13,905 nucleotides of DNA, taken from Parachlamydia sp. (GTDB lineage: Bacteria > Chlamydiota > Chlamydiia > Chlamydiales > Parachlamydiaceae). The position numbers and the translations under genes were made by a program. Of the stretch, positions 7,960 to 13,905 are shown in pieces. The notes under the pieces were generated by a model, which was not told where the DNA came from, made no database searches, and saw only the letters and a list, made by a program, of their open reading frames with translations. How positions within the stretch are numbered: position 1 is the first letter of the stretch; the number at the start of each line of letters is the position of its first letter. Location of the stretch: positions 1 to 13,905 of the forward strand of contig JAJTHR010000002.1 in assembly GCA_021298935.1 (NCBI GenBank). The letters run 5' to 3'.

Positions 7960-8199
7960 TTAGTCCTTTGTGATAAAAAACAAAATCGGCAGGTGTGGAC
8001 CAAAAAAGACTGCAGTATCCCCCAGTACAAAACCAATGCCTTCTATTGTGAACGAAGTTCCACCTGTTTCAGGGCCAAAGTTTGGAGTTAGGCTAGTTAT
8101 AGTGGGCGGTACTGGAGGGTCATAAGAATATCGATCAAAGGAAGTGATCCGCGAAGTTCTCAAAGGATGAGAATGGGGTCTTATGTGTTTTGCACACAC
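7960..8199 (-). pseudogene. IPT/TIG-domain protein fragment (broken)
   Basis: The minus-strand frame encodes a recognisable IPT/TIG immunoglobulin-like module: PPTITSLTPNFGPETGG, then TSFTIEGIGFVLGDTAVFFG. This matches the family pattern P-x-I-x-S-x-x-P-x-x-G-x-x-x-G-G-T-x-x-T-I-x-G-x-G-F. Only a GTG (8199-8197) could start it, and a stop lies directly upstream. No Shine-Dalgarno is visible. After VFFG the frame loses family character. Another minus-strand frame then reads TPADFVFYHKG and stays open to a TAA at 7889-7891, which is what a TIG domain should do next. A one-base frameshift near the A6 run (plus strand) at 8002-8007 would join the two. I therefore regard this as the remnant of a larger extracellular or surface TIG protein whose N-terminal part is gone. 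Confidence 0.55.
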
Positions 8200-8275
8200 T
8201 TAGCATATAAGACTGATGGAATCAATAAATTTTTAAAGATGTTCCTAAAAATATGAGCATCAATACTTGAGCGCT

Positions 8276-8671
8276 TTATTCGGTTGTTATCCCATCAAAA
8301 TGCTCTTCGTTGGTTTCAGCATCGGCTTTTGTTTTATGAATGACGCCATCACGATGATTTGGGGGAGAGTATAGAGTATAAAGTTTAAGAGGTTTGTCAG
8401 ATGAAGTATTGATGATGTTATGTTTTGCCCCGGCTGGTACAATTATACTAAACCCATTGCTTATCTTGTGTGTGATTCCATCCAATATCGCTTTTCCTTC
8501 TCCTGCTTCACACCTTATAAATTGATCCAGTTGATGTATTTCTTCTCCTATGTCTTCGCCAGGTTTCAAACTCATTACGACAAGCTGACTATTTTTAGCT
8601 GTATATAAAACTTTTCGAAAATTTTCGTTCTGAAGCGAGATTTTTTCTATGTTTACAACATAACCCTTCAT
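8276..8671 (-). CDS. Small single-domain cupin protein
   Basis: This is a complete 131-aa cupin. Motif 2 matches the family consensus G-x5-P-x-G-x2-H-x3-N exactly (residues 73-88, NGFSIIVPAGAKHNIIN), with metal-ligand candidate His84. Motif 1 appears as GEEIHQLDQFIRCEAGEG (42-59): it keeps His46 and the EAGEG turn, but the usual second His is not present, with Asp49 and Gln50 in the region. LYTLYSPPNHRDGVIHKTK (98-116) is typical of a widespread uncharacterised subgroup of small cupins. The function is unknown; sugar or small-molecule binding or isomerisation is possible. GGAGGA lies 5 nt before the ATG (8671), the strongest Shine-Dalgarno in the accessory region, so the gene looks functional. 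It lies downstream of the broken mgtA in the same direction. Confidence 0.87.
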   Translation of the reverse strand: MKGYVVNIEKISLQNENFRKVLYTAKNSQLVVMSLKPGEDIGEEIHQLDQFIRCEAGEGKAILDGITHKISNGFSIIVPAGAKHNIINTSSDKPLKLYTLYSPPNHRDGVIHKTKADAETNEEHFDGITTE

Positions 8672-8787
8672 AATTGTCCTCCATGTTAATTTTTTTTACT
8701 TAAACACCTTACTTTTGTGTAACATTTGCTTATTTTTAAATCGATAGATGGTTTTTAATTTAAAAAATCAACTTTGAGAATTTTTCT

Positions 8788-11330
8788 TCAGCGGATGGCA
8801 TAACGTTTGTAAAACCACTGTTTTACCATTTCTACGGCCAGTAAATAAATTATCACCATTCCCGCCAAAATAAGAAAGAATAGCAAAGGAGGAACCACAA
8901 ATCCAAGATACATTCCTAATGGAGTAAATGGGAGAAAAATAGCTAATGCCACTACTAAGAGAGAACAAATAGTTAGCCAAGGATTGGGGCGGCTCTTAAG
9001 AGGATTCTTGCGCGTGCGGATGATGAAGATTACAAGGACCTGGGTTGCCAATGATTCGATGAACCAGCCAGTTTGAAAAAGAGCCTCTCCGGCTTGAAAA
9101 ACTTTTATCATCACAAAGAAGGTGAGAAAATCAAAGATAGAGCTGATTGGACCAACGATCAGCATAAACTTGCGAACAAAATTAATGTCCCATTGCCTGG
9201 GGCGCATCAGGTATTCTTTGTCGACATTGTCTAATGGGATAGGGATTTTGGACATGTCATAGAGCATGTTGTTAACTAAAATCTGCGTGGGGAGCATGGG
9301 AAGAAATGGAAGGAACAAGGATGCTCCAGCCATACTGAACATATTGCCAAAATTGGAGCTGGTCCCCATCATAATGTACTTCATAATATTGCCGAAGGTG
9401 CGGCGCCCTTCGATAACTCCGCTCTGTAACGCCTTAAGATCATGCTCTAAAAGGATCATATCGGCTGCATCTTTAGCTACATCAACGGCACTATCCACAG
9501 AAATTCCGATGTCCGCCGAATGAAGAGATGGAGCATCATTAATCCCATCTCCAAGATATCCTACAGTATGACCGCGTCTCTTTAAGGCTAGAATGATTCG
9601 ATTTTTTTGTGCGGGAGTCACGCGGCAAAATAAGTTAACATTTTCCACTTGCCCTACCAAAGCCTGATCGTCCATTTTCAGAAGATCCGCCCCTGTCAAA
9701 ATCCCGGTGATAGGCAACTCTAGCTGACCGCAAATATGCTTTGTGACCAGTTCATTATCTCCGGTTATTACCTTGATAGAGACTCCACTGTCAGCAAGGT
9801 CTGCTAAAGCTTTTTTCGCACTTTCCTTAGCCGGATCAAGAAAAGCTGCAAATCCTGAAAAAACAAGTTTTGTTTCATCATTGACCACGGCATGCGGATA
9901 GTCGTTTTCTACCTGGCGTCAGGCAATTCCGAGCACTCGAAAACCGTCTCTACCAAGAGAGTCAAACAGAGCTCTTAAAGAAACCATAGCGGCCTCATCT
10001 AAAGGAATTAGATTGGTTTCGCTACCGCCCTCATAATTTGTGCAAAGGCGCAAAATATCTTCAGGTGCTCCTTTAACTACAAGCATTCTTTTCTGTCCAT
10101 TATCCACAAGTACAGAAACACGACGGCGCTCGAAATCAAAAGGCACTTCGTCTATTTTCCGCCAACTAGTCATATCGATGTTTTTATGCTCAAGGATTGC
10201 GTCATCGAGAGGGCTTCTCAAACCTGTTTCAAAATAGCTGTTCAGATAAGCCCACTCTATAATCCGCTCATTTTCATTTCCAAGAGCATCTACGTGACGC
10301 TCCAGGTGAATTCTTGCTTCAGTCAGGGTACCGGTCTTATCGGTGCATAGCACATCCATACTTCCCAGGTTTTGTATCGATGCTAATTGTTTAACGATGA
10401 CTTTTTTATCCGACATGCGCTGAGCGCCACGGGCAAGAGTCACTGAAACGATCATTGGAAGCAATTCTGGTGTTAATCCGACTGCCAGCGCTATAGCAAA
10501 TATAAAGGACTCTAGCCAGGGTCTATGATAGTAGGCATTAACGAGAAGTACAAATAGGACGAGGAAGATAGTAAGGCGCATAATAAGCAGCCCAAATCTG
10601 CGAGTACCTTGCTCGAATGCTGTAGGAGGTGCCTTGGCAATGAGGCTGTCAGCAATATCCCCAAGTACTGTATTTGAAGCAGTTTCGCAAATCAATACTT
10701 ATGCAGTACCGCTAATTACCGAAGTTCCTCGCAGCACTGTATTGGTGGCTGATAGGATCTCAGCCTCATCTGGCAATTCGCCGGGCTTTTTTTCGACTGG
10801 ATACGGTTCTCCAGTTAAAAGGGCCTGGTTTATGAAAAAGTCCTTGGCTTCCAATAGGCGCCCATCGGCTGGGACTAAGTCACAGGCAGCAAGCAATACA
10901 ACATCTCCGGGAACTAGCGAAGGCAGAGGTATCTCCTGAGATTTTCCATCTCGCAACGCCTGCACATGGACGGTCACTAACTGACGTAACTTTTCAGCCT
11001 CTTTTCCTGCCCTATATTTCTGAATAAAATCCAGTGTTACGCTCATAATTACCATTAGTGAAATAATGATAAAATTAGTCACATCGCCAGTGAAGGCTGA
11101 TATAGCGCTAGCAACGAGAAGAATAATGATGAGCGGATTATTAAATTTTGATAGAAACTGTAACAACCTTGCGTTTTTTCTCTGGGGATGAAATACATTG
11201 GGACCATAACGTTTCAGACGACTAGCTGCCTCGTTGCTTTTAAACCGTCTGGGGTTGACTTATGATATTCAAGCAGAGCTGTCAAATTCTGCTGCCAAAA
11301 GGCGGGTTCCTTATCAAACTGCACACTCAT
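8788..11330 (-). pseudogene. mgtA: Mg2+-transporting P-type ATPase MgtA, disrupted by a frameshift and two in-frame stops
   Basis: Read on the minus strand from ATG 11330, this is an almost full-length type IIIB P-type ATPase of about 847 codons. MgtA imports Mg2+ across the inner membrane using ATP. Visible parts are the N-terminal RLKRYGPNVF segment, the first membrane pair, LLTGEPYPVEK of the actuator domain, M4 with VGLTPELLPMIV, the phosphorylation motif CTDKTGTLTE (Asp codon at 10339-10341), the nucleotide-domain KGAPEDILRLC, ITGDNE, the hinge GDGINDAPSL and the C-terminal membrane spans. There are three lesions. One A is missing from a run (TTTT on the plus strand, 11238-11241), shifting the frame after about codon 30. 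A TAA lies in frame at 10699-10701, between SGTA and VLICETASNTVLG. A TGA lies in frame at 9919-9921, between RVLGIA and RQVEN. Everything else is intact and in one frame, so inactivation looks recent. Its start overlaps the stop of the phosphoketolase remnant. Confidence 0.9.
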
Positions 11331-11485
11331 GATTCACCACATTTCCAATTCAGAATTTCGGGCATGTCTTGGCCATGTTTATCAAGGTCAAGTTTGTGTT
11401 CGATGAGTTTGTGCTGGACTATCTGCTTCAGGTACCTCCCTTTGGATCCTAAATGTGGTAAGCAATCAATCACGTCTTGTACCAT
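11327..11485 (-). pseudogene. C-terminal remnant of phosphoketolase (xylulose-5-P/fructose-6-P phosphoketolase)
   Basis: A 52-codon minus-strand frame encodes QDVIDCLPHLGSKGRYLKQ followed by HKLIEHKLDLDKHGQDMPEILNWK. That is the characteristic end of phosphoketolases (DVIDRxPxLGSxxxYLKQ, KLIEHKxYIxxxGxDMPEIxxWKW). The remaining ~740 residues, including the thiamine-diphosphate site, are absent. The frame begins with an ATG (11485) that has AAGGAG 6 nt upstream. A stop lies just upstream in frame, and degraded phosphoketolase-like sequence may extend slightly further. The TGA (11329-11327) overlaps the mgtA ATG as ATGA, so the two were probably co-transcribed. Whether the 52-aa peptide is made is unknown; I treat it as a pseudogene tail. 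Confidence 0.72.
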
Positions 11486-11656
11486 AAATTCTCCTTGTTA
11501 GGTTTATTCTAAAGATTGACGAGTTTTGGAGATGAATCAAGTGATTTGGCAATCCATTCTGTCGATAACACTCTTCAATCCAACCATGTCATTTAAAACA
11601 TTTATCAGCATTTTTTAATACGAGAAATAGCTGCTGAGCCCAAGACCTATGGATTG

Positions 11657-11911
11657 TTAGTTAATGTGAATGAAGGCATTCTGACCACGATATTTTAATT
11701 GACATTTTTGGTATTTGGTAAAACAAAAAAGATTTCCAAGTTCCTCTTTCCATCTTCGAAGCAGCTGGACTTTCTTTACATAATATTTTGAATGTTTTGG
11801 TATGCATTGTTCTGCAAATCGCTCAATCAAATCATTGACTGTGTGTTTTCGTGAAGCTGACTGACTTTTTGCTTCTCTCTCGAAGAGGGGTCCAAAACGA
11901 ACAAAATCGAG
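11657..11911 (-). pseudogene. Tyrosine recombinase (phage-type integrase) N-terminal remnant
   Basis: An 84-codon open frame on the minus strand, lacking a start codon and bounded by stops, reads RKHTVNDLIERFAEQ, then PKHSKYYVKKVQLLRRWKEELG. This fits the SAM-like core-binding domain of tyrosine-type site-specific integrases (TxxDLIxRYxxExLPxKxKSxxxxKxxLxxWKxxLG). Family resemblance fades after LGNLF, and the catalytic domain with its Arg-His-Arg-Tyr residues is not found downstream. The N-terminal DNA-binding part is likewise missing or frame-shifted. It is a scar of a mobile element placed about 70 nt from nuoA. About 170 nt between it and the phosphoketolase remnant show no recognisable gene. 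Confidence 0.6.
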
Positions 11912-11919
11912 TTAAGGGC

Positions 11920-11948
11920 TTGCTTTTTTTAAAACGAAACTTTACATA
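11920..11948 (+). promoter_or_regulatory. Weak candidate promoter for the nuo operon
   Basis: TTGCTT (11920-11925) and TACATA (11943-11948) are separated by 17 nt and lie 34-62 nt upstream of the nuoA ATG. Each hexamer matches the sigma70 consensus at only about three of six positions, although the spacing is ideal. The short gap between the integrase remnant and nuoA leaves little room for another site. Confidence 0.25.
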
Positions 11949-11981
11949 CTTGAAAATTAAGCTATTCGAAAAAAGGCAAGT

Positions 11982-12341
11982 ATGGGATCGGATTATTTTT
12001 CCCTGCAAATCTATTTTATCCTGGTCGTTTTTGTCACTTTGACTGTTTTGGCGCTATCGGGGATTTTTCCCTCCATTCACTCAAGCGACACAAAATTCAT
12101 GCCGTATGAATCCGGCATTCGTACTGCAACCAACCTATTGAACGAACGCTTTCCTTTAAGGCATTATCTGGTGGCCCTCCTTTTTCTTGTCTTTGATATC
12201 GAGATTATTTTTATGTATCCTTGGGCCGCTGTGGCAAAAGAAATCGGTCGGTTTGCCTTCTATGAAATGACTTTTTTTATCGCCACGCTGGCCGTCGGGT
12301 TTACTTATGTCTGGCGTAAAAGGGGGCTGGAATGGGAATGA
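11982..12341 (+). CDS. nuoA: NADH-quinone oxidoreductase subunit A
   Basis: This 119-aa protein is a small membrane subunit of complex I (NDH-1), helping form the quinone cavity and proton path beside NuoH and NuoD. It has three membrane spans (about 8-28, 66-84 and 91-110). The conserved loop MPYESGI is followed by [27 protein letters not shown], the family signature with its buried acidic residues (Asp, Glu). The loop position often held by Cys is Ser, as in some bacterial forms. AAGG at 11973-11976 is 5 nt before the ATG. It is the first gene of the nuo operon and overlaps nuoB by 10 nt. Known chlamydial relatives outside Chlamydiaceae carry NDH-1, which fits the organism suggested here. 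Confidence 0.95.
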   Translation: MGSDYFSLQIYFILVVFVTLTVLALSGIFPSIHSSDTKFMPYESGIRTATNLLNERFPLRHYLVALLFLVFDIEIIFMYPWAAVAKEIGRFAFYEMTFFIATLAVGFTYVWRKRGLEWE

Positions 12342-12799
12342 ATCAACAACATAAAGTCCCGCTTATCGTCGCTCCGCTCGAAGCGTTGATTAATTGGGCG
12401 CGCAGCAATTCCATGTGGCCGGCCCAATTCGGCCTTGCTTGCTGCGCCATTGAAATGATGTCGACGGCTGCCAGCCGCTACGACATGGCCCGCTTTGGGA
12501 TGGAGGTTTTCAGAGCCTCTCCCAGGCAAAGCGATGTCATGATCGTGGCCGGCCGGGTCAGCCAGAAAATGGCCCCGGTGCTTGTTAATATCTATGAGCA
12601 GATGCTGGAACCTAAGTGGGTTCTATCCATGGGAGATTGCGCGTCCTGCGGCGGTGTGTTTAACAACTACGCGATCATCCAGGGTGTCGATAAACTAGTC
12701 CCTGTCGATGCCTATGTGGCGGGGTGCCCGCCAAGACCTGAAGCACTGCTCGACTGCCTTCTTCTTCTACAAAAAAAAGTGCGGGAAGGAAAGCGATGA
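12332..12799 (+). CDS. nuoB: NADH-quinone oxidoreductase subunit B (N2 cluster subunit)
   Basis: NuoB (155 aa) holds the terminal [4Fe-4S] cluster N2, which passes electrons to quinone. Ligand cysteines are visible: the tandem Cys37-Cys38 in [11 protein letters not shown], Cys103 in MGDC, and Cys132 in [12 protein letters not shown]. An extra Cys106 is in ASCGG. Other family marks are [21 protein letters not shown] (48-68) and [12 protein letters not shown]. The start at 12332 has AGGGGG at 12321-12326, 5 nt away. The next ATG (12338) also overlaps the nuoA stop and would remove two residues. It ends in an ATGA overlap with nuoC. Confidence 0.96.
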   Translation: MGMNQQHKVPLIVAPLEALINWARSNSMWPAQFGLACCAIEMMSTAASRYDMARFGMEVFRASPRQSDVMIVAGRVSQKMAPVLVNIYEQMLEPKWVLSMGDCASCGGVFNNYAIIQGVDKLVPVDAYVAGCPPRPEALLDCLLLLQKKVREGKR

Positions 12800-13323
12800 A
12801 AACGGAAGAGGCTCTAATTGCGCTCAATGGGGAGTTTGGAGAAGAGATCAAAGAGGTAGCCGTTTTTTTGGGTCAAACGAGCGTTGAAATGAGCCGCCAA
12901 GGATTAAAGGGCGCTTTAGCTTTTTTAAAACAAGCAGGGTATGCGGTTTTAATGGATCTAACGGGGGTTGATTATCTCTTCCCCCTTGTGCGTACCAAAG
13001 TGGTTTACTGGCTGCATCATCCGGCAAATCTGGAAAGGGTGCGCGTTTTTGCCTATGTCAAAAGAGGGGAGTCCCTTGAGTCTGTGGTTTCTCTTTGGGA
13101 AGGAGCCGACTGGTATGAGCGGGAGCTCTTTGACATGTTCGGCATCCATTTTGAAAATCATCCTGGCTTGACACGCATTTTAATGCCGGACGATTGGGAA
13201 GGGTACCCCATGCTGAAAGACTACCCGTTGACTGAAGTGCCTGTATTATTTAAACATGGGGTCCATCCAAAAGTCCCCTCGGAAATTTTATCCTATGAGA
13301 AAAGTAAGCAAAGAGCAACTTGA
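12796..13323 (+). CDS. nuoC: NADH-quinone oxidoreductase subunit C (30 kDa subunit)
   Basis: This 175-aa NuoC belongs to the peripheral arm, between NuoB/NuoD and the electron input module. The C-terminal signature is clear: [19 protein letters not shown] (about 101-119), then [24 protein letters not shown]. It is a stand-alone NuoC, not the NuoCD fusion found in E. coli. AAGGA at 12786-12790 is 5 nt before the ATG. The start overlaps the nuoB stop (ATGA) and the end overlaps nuoD by 29 nt. Confidence 0.95.
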   Translation: MKTEEALIALNGEFGEEIKEVAVFLGQTSVEMSRQGLKGALAFLKQAGYAVLMDLTGVDYLFPLVRTKVVYWLHHPANLERVRVFAYVKRGESLESVVSLWEGADWYERELFDMFGIHFENHPGLTRILMPDDWEGYPMLKDYPLTEVPVLFKHGVHPKVPSEILSYEKSKQRAT

Positions 13324-13905
13324 AGAGCTTGAAAAGAGCGACCAGTTGATGGAGCTCAATTTAGGGCCCCAGCATCCCTCCACGCATGGCGTATTACGCC
13401 TTAAATTGCGTCTGGATGGAGAAATCGTCGTTTCTTGCGAACCTGTGATCGGCTACTTGCATACAGGGATCGAAAAAGAATGCGAAACACGGACTTACCA
13501 GCAGGTTTTCACCCTTGTTGACAGGCTCGATTACTTGTCGGGGCCTGCCGAAGAGCAGGCATTAGCCGGTGCCGTAGAGCGTTTGTGCCAAGTGGATGTT
13601 CCCGAAAGGGCGCAAGTGATTCGTGTCATTTTGCTTGAACTGACTAGGCTTCAAAGCCATCTTTTATGGGCGGGAACTAGCGCCCTTGAATTAAACATGT
13701 CCTCTGTCTTCATGTACTGCTTCGCTGAAAGGGAAAAAATTCTGGATCTTTTTGAAGAGTTATCGGGAGCCCGCATGTTTCCATCCGTTTGGAGGATTGG
13801 CGGACTTTCTCAGGACACGACTCAGGCTTTTGAAGATGGTTTGAAGGAATTTGTTAAGAATTTTCCGGACACTTGGAAAGACATCGACAATTTATTGACT
13901 CATAA
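13295..13905 (+). CDS. nuoD: NADH-quinone oxidoreductase subunit D, N-terminal part (runs off right edge)
   Basis: About 203 codons are visible, open to the right edge; family members are about 400 aa. The 49 kDa-subunit marks are present: [18 protein letters not shown] with the conserved His-containing loop at the quinone site, [18 protein letters not shown] with the quinone-site Tyr, [11 protein letters not shown], and [11 protein letters not shown]. The start is uncertain. ATG 13295 lies inside nuoC in another frame and has only a weak GGA upstream, while ATG 13349 would begin directly at MELNLGPQ. Confidence 0.93.
   Translation, partial: MRKVSKEQLEELEKSDQLMELNLGPQHPSTHGVLRLKLRLDGEIVVSCEPVIGYLHTGIEKECETRTYQQVFTLVDRLDYLSGPAEEQALAGAVERLCQVDVPERAQVIRVILLELTRLQSHLLWAGTSALELNMSSVFMYCFAEREKILDLFEELSGARMFPSVWRIGGLSQDTTQAFEDGLKEFVKNFPDTWKDIDNLLTH

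Noticed and set aside
9919..9921. TGA read as tryptophan or selenocysteine in mgtA
   Set aside because: TGA serves as the normal stop in several intact genes here (pgpH-like, helicase, pseI, nuoA-C). The same gene also has a TAA and a frameshift, and no SECIS-like hairpin is apparent. Decay is simpler.
7924..11683. Repeated 14-mer gaaggcattctgac near 7924-7937 and 11670-11683 as possible island ends
   Set aside because: The flanks do not match, and one shared 14-mer is near chance expectation in a window this size.

Overview
The window looks like a chromosomal segment of a bacterium related to the environmental Chlamydiae (Parachlamydia/Waddlia/Criblamydia type). This is inferred from a proton-pumping NDH-1 (nuo) operon, a PgpH-type HD phosphodiesterase and a eukaryote-like tyrosine phosphatase. 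No rRNA or other decisive taxonomic marker is present, so the assignment is moderate at best.

Layout. (1) At the left edge, on the minus strand, is the 5' end of a membrane protein resembling the PAP2 phosphatases. A promoter-like sequence and a long inverted repeat lie between it and the next operon. (2) From 436 to 6537, five plus-strand genes overlap one another by 4-25 nt: a 7TM-HD phosphodiesterase (pgpH-like), a short-chain dehydrogenase, a DEAD-box RNA helicase, a pseudaminic acid synthase (pseI-like) and a protein tyrosine phosphatase. They almost certainly share a transcript, though they serve different processes. (3) From 6538 to about 11911 the character changes. Here are a 378-nt gene-free AT-rich stretch, an unrecognised 294-aa gene, a broken fragment with an IPT/TIG domain, an intact small cupin gene, a nearly full-length Mg2+-transport P-type ATPase gene (mgtA) with one frameshift and two in-frame stops, the last ~50 codons of a phosphoketolase, and a remnant of a tyrosine recombinase (integrase). 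I read this as a horizontally acquired segment in decay. (4) From 11982 to the right edge is the start of the nuo operon: nuoA, nuoB, nuoC and the 5' part of nuoD, all overlapping.

How the parts fit. The nuo genes encode the connecting and membrane parts of complex I. The first operon mixes second-messenger turnover, RNA remodelling, nonulosonic acid synthesis and a possible host-directed phosphatase. The island between the two blocks carries mostly broken genes and an integrase scar directly upstream of nuoA. Only the cupin and the 294-aa gene there remain intact.

The clearest items for a second look are the lightly damaged mgtA preceded by a phosphoketolase tail that has its own Shine-Dalgarno and ATGA coupling, the integrase scar, the IPT/TIG fragment, the unrecognised 294-aa gene, and the tyrosine phosphatase with WLD in place of WPD. 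I found no CRISPR array, tRNA, rRNA or complete insertion sequence.
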